From: Virgisporangium aliadipatigenens | GTDB lineage: Bacteria > Actinomycetota > Actinomycetes > Mycobacteriales > Micromonosporaceae | Reading direction: 5' to 3' | Length of the DNA stretch: 61,884 nt | Assembly: GCF_016863615.1 (NCBI RefSeq) | Contig: NZ_BOPF01000053.1 | Location: 1 to 61,884 of the forward strand | Shown: positions 16,134-24,948 of the stretch, in pieces | Position numbering within the stretch: the first letter of the stretch is position 1 | How the letters are laid out: every line of letters begins with the position of its first letter | Made by a program: the position numbers and the translations under genes | The notes under the pieces: generated by a model | What the model was told of the DNA's origin: nothing | What the model saw: only the letters and a program-made list of their open reading frames with translations | Database searches by the model: none

Positions 16134-17824
16134 AGGCGGGCGACGGCGGCCTGGAGGACGTCCAGGCCGAGCGACCCGAGGTTGAGGGCATCCCGGTGGA
16201 ACGCCTTCAGGTCGAACTCGCCCGCCTTACGGACCTTCGCCTCGTCCCGCGCCTGCAGCCAGATCCGCTCGCCCAGCTTGTACGCCGGCGCCTGCCCCGG
16301 CCAACCCAGGTAGCGGAACAGCTCGAAGCGCAGGTTCTCGTCCGGCACCCGGCAGTGCGCCCGCATGAACTCCCAACCCAGCTCCGGCGTCCAGATCTCC
16401 CCGGGGTGGAACCCGAACGGGTTGTCGGCCGGCACCTTCAGCTCCAGGTGCATGCCGAGGTCGACGATCACCCGCGCCGCCCGGAACGCCTGCCCGTCCA
16501 GCATTCCCAGCCGGTCGCCGGGGTCGGCGAGGTAGCCCAGCTCGTCCATGAGGCGTTCGGCGTAGAGCGCCCAGCCCTCGCCGTGCCCGGAGACCCAGCA
16601 CAGCAGCCGCTGCCAGCGGTTGAGCAGCTCCGCGCGCACCGCCGTCTGCCCGATCTGCAGGTGGTGCCCGGGAACGCCCTCGTGGTACACGGTCGTGACC
16701 TCGCGCCACGTGGAGAACTCGTCGATGCCCTCCGGCACCGCCCACCACATCCGACCCGGGCGGCTGAAGTCCTCGCTCGGCCCGGTGTAGTAGATCGCCC
16801 CGTCGGAGGTGGGCGCGATGCACGCCTCGATCCGGCGCACCTGCTCCGGGATGTCGAAGTGGGTGCCGTTGAGCTCGGCCATGGCCTGCTCGGCGAGGGC
16901 CTGCATCCAGTCCCGGAACGCCTCCTTGCCGTGGATCGTGCGCGCCGGGTCGGCGTCGAGCGCCGTGACGGCCTCGTCGATGGTGCCGCCCGGGACGATC
17001 TTGTCCGAGACGGTGCGCATCTCCGCCTCCAGGCGCGCCAGCTCCTCGAACGCCCACGCGTAGGCCTCGTCGAAGTCGACCTTCGCGCCCAGGAAGTACT
17101 GCGAGTTGAGCCGGTAGCGCTCCAGCCCGGCGGCCTGATTTTCCTTGCCGAGCGGCGCCATGTCCCGCCGCAGGAACGTGGCGATCCCGGCGGTCGCCTC
17201 CCGCGCGGCGTCGGCGCCCCGGTCCAGGTCGGCGACGAGCGCCGCGGGCAGCCCCGGGTTGGCCCGCTTGACCCGGTCCACGAGGGCGTGGAAGAAGTTG
17301 TCCCGCTCGCGGTCGACCCAGATGTCGCACTGGTTGGCGACCTCGACCATCTGCGTGCGGGCCACCACGTGGCCGCCTTCGGCGGCGCGGCGCAGCGTCA
17401 CCCGCCAGGCGTCCAGCGCGCCGGGTGCGCCGGCCAGCCGCGCGGCGATGTCGGCGGCGGCCTGCGTGCCGTCGGTCGGCATGAGGTCGAAGATGCTGCG
17501 CACGGAGTGCAGCGGGCTGGCGATGACGTTCAGCTCGCTCTCGGTCTCGCCCGCGTCGTACATCGCGAGGGCGAGGCCGAGCCGCTCCTGCATGGCTTCC
17601 TGCGCGACGCGTTCACGCTCGTCGACGGGGCGCACGGCGTCGATGCGGGCGAGCGTGCGGCGGTCGTGCTCGGCGCGGGCGGCGTAGCCCTCCGGGGAGA
17701 AGTCGGTCAGCCGGTCGTCGTACCCGGCGATGCCCACGAATGTCGCGCCGATCGGTTCCAGTGCAGCCCATTCGTCGACGTACCGGTCGGCGATCTCATC
17801 GATTTCTCCCACGATCGCGACCAT
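16130..17824 (-). CDS. DUF885-family protein, predicted zinc metallopeptidase
   Basis: 564 residues, full length for DUF885. The motif HEGVPGHH (381-388) resembles a metallopeptidase zinc site, and RMWWAVPEG and LGWPGQAPAYKLGE blocks are typical of the family. No signal peptide, so it is cytoplasmic. DUF885 proteins are annotated as putative carboxypeptidase-like hydrolases; a defined substrate is not known here. Start at ATG 17824. The 84 bases upstream up to the PHP gene stop hold no clear promoter. Convergent with the nucleotidyltransferase gene. Confidence 0.85.
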   Translation of the reverse strand: MVAIVGEIDEIADRYVDEWAALEPIGATFVGIAGYDDRLTDFSPEGYAARAEHDRRTLARIDAVRPVDERERVAQEAMQERLGLALAMYDAGETESELNVIASPLHSVRSIFDLMPTDGTQAAADIAARLAGAPGALDAWRVTLRRAAEGGHVVARTQMVEVANQCDIWVDRERDNFFHALVDRVKRANPGLPAALVADLDRGADAAREATAGIATFLRRDMAPLGKENQAAGLERYRLNSQYFLGAKVDFDEAYAWAFEELARLEAEMRTVSDKIVPGGTIDEAVTALDADPARTIHGKEAFRDWMQALAEQAMAELNGTHFDIPEQVRRIEACIAPTSDGAIYYTGPSEDFSRPGRMWWAVPEGIDEFSTWREVTTVYHEGVPGHHLQIGQTAVRAELLNRWQRLLCWVSGHGEGWALYAERLMDELGYLADPGDRLGMLDGQAFRAARVIVDLGMHLELKVPADNPFGFHPGEIWTPELGWEFMRAHCRVPDENLRFELFRYLGWPGQAPAYKLGERIWLQARDEAKVRKAGEFDLKAFHRDALNLGSLGLDVLQAAVARL

Positions 17825-17908
17825 ACGGTATGTGCCGGGATCCGCGAGTCGAAAAGCATCCGTCGGGCGGGTCGCCCAAAGGGTGTTTCACGCCTCCCGG
17901 GTGACGCG

Positions 17909-19060
17909 TTACGGCTCGCGGATGATCTTTCGATTTTTCCCGCCCGATCGATGCGCCGCTGTCCACGCCAGCAGGTCGTCGGCGGACCAGGTGTTGACGA
18001 TGCGCTCGGCCGGGACGCCGCAGGCCACCGCCCGTTCGCAGCCGAAGCGCTGCCAGTCGAGCTGACCCGGCGCGTGCGCGTCGGTGTCGATGGAGAACCT
18101 GCAGCCCGCTTCGAGCGCACGGCGCAGCAGCCGCTTGGGCGGGTCGAGCCGCTCGGGGCGGCTGTTGATCTCGACCGCCTTGTCGTGCCGCGCGGCGGCG
18201 GCGAACACCGCGTCCGCGTCGAACGTGCTCTCGGCCCGCCCCTTGCCGCCGCCCCGCCGGCCGCGTTCGCCGCCCCTCCCGCCCTTCGACTCCTCCTCGC
18301 CTTCCTTCGCCGTCGGCTGGGAGGAACGCGGCAGCAACCGCCCCGTGCAGTGGCCGAGGATGTCCAGGTGCGGGTTGCCCAGGGCGTTGACCATGCGGCG
18401 GGTCATCGTGGGGGAGTCGTCCTTCAGTCCACTGTGGACGGAGCCGACCACGACGTCCAGCCGTTCGAGCAGTTCGTCGGTCTGGTCCAGCGAACCGTCG
18501 GCGAGGATGTCCACCTCGATGCCGCTCAGCAGCCGGAACGGGTTGTCCAGCGCGCGCAGGCCCTCGTTGATCGCCGCGACGACGTCGAGCTGCCGGCGCA
18601 GCCGGTCGGCGTCCAGCCCACGCGCCACGGTCAGCCGCGGGGAGTGGTCGGTGAGCACGAGGTACTCGTGGCCCAGTTCGATCGCGGCGGCCACCATCTC
18701 CTCGATCGGGGAGCCGCCGTCGGACCAGTCCGAATGGCTGTGGCAGTCGCCCTTGAGCGCCGCCCGCAGCGCCGCGGTCGCCTCGTCGAGGTCGGTGCCG
18801 GCCGTCGACTCCAGGCGGCGCAGGTAGACCGGCTCCTCGCCGGCGAGCGACTCGGCGATGCACTTCGCCGTCACCGCGCCGACGCCGGGCAGGTCACCGA
18901 TGGTGCCGGCCGCCGCGCGCGCCGCGAGGTCGTCCGGCGCCAGCTTCCCGAGGGTCGCCGCCGCGCCGCGGAACGCCCGGACGCGGTAGGTCGCCTCGTG
19001 CGCCCGTTCCAGGAGGAACGCGATGCGGTTCAGGTCGGCGATCGGATCACGCGGAGCCAT
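17909..19060 (-). CDS. PHP-domain phosphoesterase with N-terminal helix-hairpin-helix region
   Basis: 383 residues from ATG 19060 (a GTG two codons earlier is also possible). Residues 1-100 resemble the HhH part of family X DNA polymerases (IGDLPGVGAVTAKCIAE, 54-70) but no polymerase palm is present. A PHP domain follows, with metal ligands H107 and H109 in DCHSHSD, LTDHSPR, GIEVDI, GSVHSG and DTDAHAPG. Likely a metal-dependent phosphoesterase acting on nucleic acid or a small phosphate. A low-complexity Gly/Arg/Lys/Glu insertion of about 25 residues (encoded near 18229-18306) interrupts the PHP domain between two conserved blocks. Divergent from mtnA. Confidence 0.82.
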   Translation of the reverse strand: MAPRDPIADLNRIAFLLERAHEATYRVRAFRGAAATLGKLAPDDLAARAAAGTIGDLPGVGAVTAKCIAESLAGEEPVYLRRLESTAGTDLDEATAALRAALKGDCHSHSDWSDGGSPIEEMVAAAIELGHEYLVLTDHSPRLTVARGLDADRLRRQLDVVAAINEGLRALDNPFRLLSGIEVDILADGSLDQTDELLERLDVVVGSVHSGLKDDSPTMTRRMVNALGNPHLDILGHCTGRLLPRSSQPTAKEGEEESKGGRGGERGRRGGGKGRAESTFDADAVFAAAARHDKAVEINSRPERLDPPKRLLRRALEAGCRFSIDTDAHAPGQLDWQRFGCERAVACGVPAERIVNTWSADDLLAWTAAHRSGGKNRKIIREP

Positions 19061-19093
19061 GCGCACACGCTAGCGGGCAGTACCGTGGCCGGC

Positions 19094-20026
19094 ATGCGAA
19101 CGATCGACTGGGTCGACGGTGTCATCGAGATCATCGATCAGACCGCGCTGCCGGGGGAGACCACCGTGCTGCGCCTGTCCACAGTGGACGAACTCATCGA
19201 CGCCGTGCGGCGCCTGGCGGTGCGCGGCGCGCCGGCGCTCGGGGTGGCGGGTGCGTTCGGCGTGGCGCTCGCGGTGTCCACGCAGCCCGACCCCACGCGG
19301 GCGATCGAGGCCGTCGCCACGGCCCGCCCCACCGCGGTGAACCTGGCCCGTGGCGTGCGTCGGGCCGCCGCGCGGGTGCCCGAGGGGTTCGACGCGGTGC
19401 TCGCCGAGGCCGAACGGATCCGCGACGAGGAGATCGCCAGCTCGGTGGCGATGGCGAAGCGCGGCGCCGACCTGGTTCGCGAGCTGTGCGGAGAACGCCC
19501 GAAGCTGCTGACCCACTGCAACACCGGTGCGCTCGCGGCGGTCGAGATCGGCACGGCGCTCGGGGTGGTGCTCGAGCTGGCCGAACGGCAGCAGCTCGCG
19601 GGTGTCATCGCCAGCGAGACCCGGCCGCTGTTGCAGGGCGCCCGCCTCACCGCCTGGGAACTGCGTCGCGCCGGCGTGCCCTACCGGGTGGCGGTCGACG
19701 GCGCGGGACCGTTCCTCATGGCGCGGGGCGAGGTCGACGCGGTGATCCTGGGGGCCGACCGCATCTGCGCCAACCACGACGTGATCAACAAGATCGGCAC
19801 CTACTCCCACGCGCTCGGCGCACGGGCGGCGGGGATCCCGTTCATCGTGGTGGCGCCCGAGTCCACAGTGGACGAGGAGACGCCGAGCGGCGCGGACGTG
19901 GAGATCGAGGAGCGCGGCGCGGCCGAGGTGGCCGGCGACCTTCCCGCGGCGAACCCCGCCTTCGACGTGACGCCCGCGTCGCTGGTGACGGCAATCGTCA
20001 CCGAGTCCAGAGTGATCCGCCCATAG
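19094..20026 (+). CDS. mtnA: S-methyl-5-thioribose-1-phosphate isomerase
   Basis: 310 residues from ATG 19094, somewhat shorter than many MtnA proteins (about 340). Family motifs are LRLSTVDELIDAVRRLAVRGAPALG, THCNTGALA (catalytic cysteine), GADRICANHDVINKIGTY (catalytic aspartate) and the C-terminal APESTVDEETPSG. It isomerises methylthioribose-1-phosphate to the ribulose form in the methionine salvage pathway. No other salvage genes are adjacent; the gene stands alone between a divergent PHP gene and an inverted repeat. Two copies of the palindrome TCCACAGTGGA lie inside it (19178 and 19862). Confidence 0.9.
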   Translation: MRTIDWVDGVIEIIDQTALPGETTVLRLSTVDELIDAVRRLAVRGAPALGVAGAFGVALAVSTQPDPTRAIEAVATARPTAVNLARGVRRAAARVPEGFDAVLAEAERIRDEEIASSVAMAKRGADLVRELCGERPKLLTHCNTGALAAVEIGTALGVVLELAERQQLAGVIASETRPLLQGARLTAWELRRAGVPYRVAVDGAGPFLMARGEVDAVILGADRICANHDVINKIGTYSHALGARAAGIPFIVVAPESTVDEETPSGADVEIEERGAAEVAGDLPAANPAFDVTPASLVTAIVTESRVIRP

Positions 20027-20035
20027 TAGGCCCGC

Positions 20036-20110
20036 GCCGATCTTGCAGTTGTGGCGCCCGGCATGTCCGACCTGCGGGTGATATGCGCCCACCACAACTG
20101 CAAGATCGGC
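20036..20110. repeat. Long inverted repeat between convergent mtnA and tyrA
   Basis: The 19-base arm at 20036-20054 (GCCGATCTTGCAGTTGTGG) occurs as an exact reverse complement at 20092-20110, with 37 bases between. It lies between two convergent stop codons and begins 9 bases after mtnA. It could act as a bidirectional terminator, but the long loop and exact arms look more like a dispersed palindromic repeat unit. Confidence 0.75.
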
Positions 20111-20160
20111 GTGCCGGCGGCGCCGACGTCCGTCCGCGCGCCGGCCGCGTGCCCGGCGCC

Positions 20161-21165
20161 TCAGGCCGGGCGGACCGCCACCACCGTCCGGCGGGCGGCG
20201 TCGACCGTCGTCACCCAGCCGCCGGCGCGCCCCAACGCGCGCAGCGCCGACGGGTCGGCCCGCATCGGCTCCGGCGTGCCGGGCGTCACCGGCCACCGCG
20301 AACGTGCCGTGTAGCCGGGGGTCAGCCAGGGTTCCAGCGCGGCGATCGGATCCGGGCCGTCCAGCGCCGCGCGGGCGGCCTGCAGGTCGGCGATGACCGC
20401 GTCGAGCGTGTGCCGGGCCGCCTCGGCGTTGCCGCCGCACATGGCCGCCACGAGCCCGGGCCGGCTCGCCGCCACCCGGGTTCCGTCCCGGAACGAGCCG
20501 GCGCCGAGCGTGAGCGCGAGGGGGTCGTTCGCGGCGTGGCCGGCAAGCGAAGCGGCCAGCAGGTGCGGCACGTGCGAGACGGCAGCCACCGCGCGGTCGT
20601 GCTCGTCGGCCGTCGTCGGCACCACCCGCGCCCCGATCGCCGTGAACAGCGCCGCCAGCCGTAGCCAGTCGTCGAGCCCGGTGCCCTCCTCCAGGCACAG
20701 CACCCAGGCGCAGCCGTCGAAGAGTTCCGCCTCGGAGGCGCCGAACCCGGAGCGTTCGCGGCCGGCCATCGGATGCCCCCCGACGAAGCCGGCGAGGGAC
20801 TGGCCCGCGGCGTGCAGCGTCTTGGCGGCCAGTTCCCGAACGGGCTGTTTGACCGAGGTGACGTCGGTGACGAGGCCGCTGTAGCCGGAGGTCGCCAGTT
20901 CGCCGAAAATCGCCTCCACGGCCGGGAGCGGGACCGCGAGCAGCACCACGTCGGCGGGGGAGACCGCGTCGGCGACGGTGCCCGTGACCTGCCAGCGCGC
21001 CCCCTGCGGGGCCCGGGCGGCGGCGGTGCGGGCGGTCGCGCGCGTGGTCGGGTCGGCGTCGTACCCGAGCACCCGGTGTCCCGCGGCGGCGAGCGCCCGC
21101 AGCGCCGAACCGCCGATCAGCCCGAGGCCGATGACCGCGATGTCGAGGGGTTCCGCGCCGTTCAC
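20161..21165 (-). CDS. tyrA: Prephenate dehydrogenase
   Basis: 334 residues from GTG 21165. NAD-binding GLGLIGGS (13-20) is followed by the conserved TDVTSVKQP, GGHPMAGRERSGFG and SHVPHLLAASLA blocks of the prephenate/arogenate dehydrogenase family. It oxidatively decarboxylates prephenate to 4-hydroxyphenylpyruvate for tyrosine synthesis in the cytoplasm. There is no ACT domain; the short tail after about residue 290 differs from the ACT-bearing forms. Divergent from the secreted propeller gene, convergent with mtnA. Confidence 0.9.
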   Translation of the reverse strand: MNGAEPLDIAVIGLGLIGGSALRALAAAGHRVLGYDADPTTRATARTAAARAPQGARWQVTGTVADAVSPADVVLLAVPLPAVEAIFGELATSGYSGLVTDVTSVKQPVRELAAKTLHAAGQSLAGFVGGHPMAGRERSGFGASEAELFDGCAWVLCLEEGTGLDDWLRLAALFTAIGARVVPTTADEHDRAVAAVSHVPHLLAASLAGHAANDPLALTLGAGSFRDGTRVAASRPGLVAAMCGGNAEAARHTLDAVIADLQAARAALDGPDPIAALEPWLTPGYTARSRWPVTPGTPEPMRADPSALRALGRAGGWVTTVDAARRTVVAVRPA

Positions 21166-21250
21166 GCCAGAACTGTGTCACATCGGCCGTCCGGCCGACG
21201 CGCCTGGCCGAACAGCGCATCTCGCCCAGAGTGTCCTAAAAGGGTGATTT

Positions 21251-21270
21251 GTGGGGGTAACGTACCCCAC
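21251..21270 (+). promoter_or_regulatory. Short inverted repeat abutting the propeller gene start
   Basis: GTGGGG and CCCCAC arms (21251-21256 and 21265-21270) flank an 8-base centre and touch the GTG start at 21271. No separate ribosome site is seen, so the mRNA may be leaderless or the element may act as an operator or translational fold. Low certainty. Confidence 0.3.
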
Positions 21271-22425
21271 GTGCTCACACGACGAACTAAAGCGCGTCTG
21301 GCCGTGGTGTCCGGTCTGATCGCCGCCGCCGTCCTCGCCATGGTCACCGCCACGCCGGCGAGCGCCGAGGTTTCCGCCGACCCGGTCGCCACGCCGACGT
21401 TCAACGGGACGGTCCATGCCGTCGCCACCAAGGGCAACATCGTTTATGTCGGGGGAACGTTCACCGCGGCGCTGGTCCGGGGTAAGTCCGTACCGCGCAG
21501 AAGCCTCGCCGCGCTCGACGTGAACACCGGTGCCCTGCTCGGCTGGGCGCCCACCGCCGACCGCGCCGTGCGCGCCATCGCCGTCGACGGCGACAACGTC
21601 TGGATCGCCGGCGACTTCCAGTACGTCAACGGGCAGAACCGCGACAGCCTGGCCAGACTCAACGGCACCACGGCCGCGCTCGACCCCGTCTCGCACAAGA
21701 TCTCCGGCGGTTCCCCGCGCACGCTGGCCGTCGGGCACGGCCGGCTGTACATGGGCGGCCTCTTCACCACCGTGAACTCCGCCAACCGGCGCAACCTGGC
21801 GGCGTTCTCCCTGGCCACGGGGCAACTGTCGAGTTGGGCGCCGCGCACCGACGACATCGTCAACTCGATCGCCGTCACCGCCAACCGCGTCTACCTCGGC
21901 GGCGGCTTCCACCGCACGAACGACATCAGCTCCACCGGCCGCCTCATCGCGGTCAAGCCCGACACGGGCGCCGTCGACCTGGGGTTCCGTCCCCAACCCG
22001 ACGCCGAGGTCTACTCCGTGGCCGTCACCGAGAACCGCGTCTACGCCGCACTCGGCGGCCGGGGCGGCAAGGGTCTCTCGTACTCCACGAACGGCCGCGC
22101 GAACTGGGCCGTCACCACCGACGGCGACCTGCAGGCGATCACCGTGCTCGGCGATGCCGTCTACTTCGGCGGCCACTTCGACAACGTCTGCCGCACCTCC
22201 CGGAACGGCGACCACGGCGTCTGCCTCGACGGCGCGGTCCGGCGGATCAAGTTCGCCGCGGTCAGCGTGGACGGCAAACTGCTCCCCTGGGCCCCGAACG
22301 GCAACGGCGTCCGCGGCGTGCTCGCCATGGCCGCCGCCCCGGCCGCCGACGCGATCGTCGCCGGTGGGGAGTTCACCACGGTGGACGGCCGGGGCCAGCA
22401 GCGCTTCGCGGTCTTCACCGACTGA
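21271..22425 (+). CDS. Secreted beta-propeller protein (delta-60-like repeats)
   Basis: 384 residues from GTG 21271. A signal peptide (about 1-29, hydrophobic AVVSGLIAAAVLAM, cleavage after PASA) precedes repeated blades of about 45-55 residues: VHAVATKGNIVYVGGTFT, VRAIAVDGDNVWIAGDFQ, PRTLAVGHGRLYMGGLFT, VNSIAVTANRVYLGGGFH, VYSVAVTENRVYAALGG, LQAITVLGDAVYFGGHFD and a last VLAMAAAPAADAIVAGGEF. Such proteins fold as six- or seven-bladed propellers and are often surface or extracellular binding modules. There is no catalytic signature and no anchor, so it should be released. Function unknown. Confidence 0.8.
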   Translation: MLTRRTKARLAVVSGLIAAAVLAMVTATPASAEVSADPVATPTFNGTVHAVATKGNIVYVGGTFTAALVRGKSVPRRSLAALDVNTGALLGWAPTADRAVRAIAVDGDNVWIAGDFQYVNGQNRDSLARLNGTTAALDPVSHKISGGSPRTLAVGHGRLYMGGLFTTVNSANRRNLAAFSLATGQLSSWAPRTDDIVNSIAVTANRVYLGGGFHRTNDISSTGRLIAVKPDTGAVDLGFRPQPDAEVYSVAVTENRVYAALGGRGGKGLSYSTNGRANWAVTTDGDLQAITVLGDAVYFGGHFDNVCRTSRNGDHGVCLDGAVRRIKFAAVSVDGKLLPWAPNGNGVRGVLAMAAAPAADAIVAGGEFTTVDGRGQQRFAVFTD

Positions 22426-22449
22426 ACCGCCGTCGCGCTCCACGAACGT

Positions 22450-22499
22450 GCACGGATCGATCGGGCACACGGCTTGCGGGCCGTGCGCCCGATTCGTGC
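22450..22499 (+). terminator. Imperfect hairpin terminator after the propeller gene
   Basis: The arm starting GCACGG (22450) and ending CACGGC pairs imperfectly with the arm from GCCGTGC to CGTGC (ending 22499), giving a long GC-rich stem around a short TTGCGG loop, 24 bases after the stop codon. Confidence 0.5.
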
Positions 22500-22523
22500 G
22501 CAACGCGAGATAGGCTTCGCCTG

Positions 22524-24575
22524 GTGGACGGTACGGGTGTGACACGGCCTCACCGGCCGGACGGCGAACCGGGCGCGGCCGGGTGGCAGCCGCCCGACTC
22601 CGGCCCCGCGACCTCACCGGCGCAGCCCACTGAGTCGTCGGACTCCGCCAGCGGTGCGGAGTCGGCCCCGACCGGATCGGGCTCCTCCGCCGCTTCGCCC
22701 TCCACATCTGCGTCGCCCGCCGAGCCGGCACCTCTGGCGGCGTCCAGCGGTCCCGCGTCGTCCGCATCCTCGGCCGCGCAGCCCGTCCCCCCCGCCGCGT
22801 CGTCCACGGATCCTGCGTCGCCGGCTTCCTCTGCCGTGGAGCCGGCCGCGTCGTCCGTCGCTCCCGCCGTGCCGGAGTCGTCCGCCGGGCGGCCCGTCCC
22901 GCCCGCCGGGTCGGTGTCGCCCGCAGCAGCGGCTGCCGGTCCTGTCGCGCAGGACTCCTCCGCCGGGGAATCTGCCTCGCCGGCCTCGGCCGCAGAGGCA
23001 CCCGCCGCTCCTGCGTCGCCGGCCCCGCCGGCCGGGCGGCCCGTCCTACCCGCCGCATCTGCGTCGCTCGCGGATCCTGCGTCGCCGACCTCGCCGACCT
23101 CGCCGACCTCGCCGGCCGGGCCCACCGGCGACGCCGAGCCCGAGCGGGTCGGCCCCTTCCCCCCGTCGCTCAGCCACCCCGGCCTGCGCCGGCCCGGCGC
23201 CCGCCCCGGCCCGGTGGCTCCCCCAGGCGGCCCTCAGCGCCCAGCGCCGCTGCCGGGCGGCCCGCAGCACCCGGCCCCGGGACCGGCGGGCCGGCCCGTG
23301 CCACCCGGCCAGGCGGCGAGCTTCACCCCGCCACGGGGACCGTCCGTCCCACCCGGCGCGCTGCCCCCGCCACCCGCGCACTATGCCGGTCCCGGCGGCC
23401 CGTCCCGCGTCCCGTCGCCGCCCGGCAGCCCGCAGTCGAGGCCCGCTCCCGGCGGCCGGACCGGTGCGTTTCCCACCGTCGCAGGCCCCGCCGGTCCCGG
23501 CCGCCCGCCGGCCCCCGGTCGCCACCCCGGCGCTCCCGGGCATCCGCCCTACCCGCCGGGCTCCCAGACCGGCCCGATCCCGACCTCCGGCGCCCACACC
23601 GGCCCCAACCCGATGACGGGCGCCTACACCGGTCCCGTCCCGACGAGCGGCGCCTACTCCGGCCCGATGCCCTCGACGGGTCCCCGCCCGCCGGGCGGCC
23701 CGGTCCCTCCCGGCGGCCACGGAGCTCCCCCGCCTGCGGGCCCGCTGCCTCCCGGCGGCCCGGGCGCCCATCCGCACACAGGCCCGATTCCGCGCGGCGG
23801 CCCCGGCGCCCATCCGACCACCGGACCGATTCCACCCGGCGGCCCGGGCGCTCACCCGGCCACGGGCCCGATTCCGCGCGGCGGCCCCGGCGCTCACCCG
23901 GCCACGGGCCCGATTCCACCCGGCGGCCCCGGTCCGGCTCCGCGTGGCGGCCCCCGCCAGGCCACGGGTCCAGTTCCGGCCGGCGGCCAGCATCCCGCCG
24001 GCGGCCCCGCACACCAACAGCCGACCGGTGCACATCCTCCGGCCAATGTCCACACCGGACAGTGGCGCGTCCCCGGTTCCCCGCCTCCCCCCGGTGCGAC
24101 CGCCGCGTTCCCGGCGGTGCCGGCGCCGGGGCACCAGCGCATCGGTCTCCCCGGAGGCCCTCCACCGGCGCGCCCGGGCCCGACCCGGCCGATGGGCAGG
24201 TCCGACGCACCCGAGGCGTGGGACCCGGCCAAGCAGGCCCACTCCCAGCGCCCGCCGTCGGGCCTGTTCCCGAGCGGCCCGCAGCGCCCCACCTATCGGG
24301 AGCCGTTCCCGGTGCGGGCGGGCCGCTTCTCGGTCGGCCTGCTCGCGGGCACGCTGTGGATGGCGATCTTCGGTCTGCTGGGCAGTTCGGCCCGCTCGTA
24401 CGCGTGGTGGACGATCATCGCGGCGGTGCTCGCCTGGCCGGTGCTGGCCGTGCTGACGAAGTTCGGCGATCGGGGGGTGGCCGTGGGGGCGGCCATCGCG
24501 ACGGGGTTCGGGCTGGGCGTGGCCGGGTTCCTCGTGGCGATGCGGTGGAGCGACGGTCAGTGGCTTTTGTGGTGA
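22524..24575 (+). CDS. Proline-rich repeat protein with C-terminal membrane domain
   Basis: About 683 residues from GTG 22524 (GTG 22539 is also possible). Residues 1-200 are a Ser/Ala/Pro low-complexity region with repeated (A/S)SPAS-like units. The middle (about 200-560) is Pro/Gly-rich with a tandem unit of the form GPIP(P/R)GGPGAHP(A/T)T repeated four to five times near 23760-23940. The last 90 residues contain three hydrophobic helices (LLAGTLWMAIFGLL, WTIIAAVLAWPVLAVL, VAVGAAIATGFGLGVAGFLVAM). The long N-terminal part is probably cytoplasmic and disordered. No enzyme domain is recognisable; role unknown, perhaps a membrane scaffold. Confidence 0.7.
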   Translation: MDGTGVTRPHRPDGEPGAAGWQPPDSGPATSPAQPTESSDSASGAESAPTGSGSSAASPSTSASPAEPAPLAASSGPASSASSAAQPVPPAASSTDPASPASSAVEPAASSVAPAVPESSAGRPVPPAGSVSPAAAAAGPVAQDSSAGESASPASAAEAPAAPASPAPPAGRPVLPAASASLADPASPTSPTSPTSPAGPTGDAEPERVGPFPPSLSHPGLRRPGARPGPVAPPGGPQRPAPLPGGPQHPAPGPAGRPVPPGQAASFTPPRGPSVPPGALPPPPAHYAGPGGPSRVPSPPGSPQSRPAPGGRTGAFPTVAGPAGPGRPPAPGRHPGAPGHPPYPPGSQTGPIPTSGAHTGPNPMTGAYTGPVPTSGAYSGPMPSTGPRPPGGPVPPGGHGAPPPAGPLPPGGPGAHPHTGPIPRGGPGAHPTTGPIPPGGPGAHPATGPIPRGGPGAHPATGPIPPGGPGPAPRGGPRQATGPVPAGGQHPAGGPAHQQPTGAHPPANVHTGQWRVPGSPPPPGATAAFPAVPAPGHQRIGLPGGPPPARPGPTRPMGRSDAPEAWDPAKQAHSQRPPSGLFPSGPQRPTYREPFPVRAGRFSVGLLAGTLWMAIFGLLGSSARSYAWWTIIAAVLAWPVLAVLTKFGDRGVAVGAAIATGFGLGVAGFLVAMRWSDGQWLLW

Positions 24576-24661
24576 TCACGGATTTCCCCAGTGTGATCGG
24601 CATATTTCCCGGGTCCGCGGGGACTTGACGGATGCCCGGATCTTCCTTCACCCTCGGCGAC

Positions 24662-24829
24662 ATGGCTCTCAGGCTGGAACGGTTGGACCCGGACCGCCGC
24701 CGCAAGCGACTCGCGATCATCGCGGAGTTGGCCGGCGCGAAAGCGGTGCGGGAGCGGGCGATTCCCCGCCGGCTGCAGGCCGACCGGCTGCGCGAGTTGA
24801 TCGCCACGCGACGCCGCCTCGCCGGCTGA
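24662..24829 (+). CDS. Small basic hypothetical protein
   Basis: 55 residues from ATG 24662 (an ATG at 24632 would give 65). The product is arginine-rich and helical (LERLDPDRRRKRLAIIAELAG, then RLQADRLRELIATRRR), with GC-rich third codon positions as expected for real coding sequence here. It has no recognised domain, no membrane helix and no signal. It stands between the proline-rich protein and the tadA pair. Moderate confidence that it is expressed. Confidence 0.45.
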   Translation: MALRLERLDPDRRRKRLAIIAELAGAKAVRERAIPRRLQADRLRELIATRRRLAG

Positions 24830-24948
24830 GCGCGTTCCTCCGTCGCACCACCGGTGCGGCTTTGGCCCTGCCGGGTTAAGCCTGACGGGCCTTCGGCGCG
24901 TTACCCGCGTTCCATGCGGGTGTGGATCCCCATAATGAAGCGCCGAAC

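Noticed and set aside
16130-20026. Very long rightward open frame ending with mtnA
   Set aside because: Only the last 310 codons match a protein (MtnA); the rest is antisense to the DUF885 and PHP genes.
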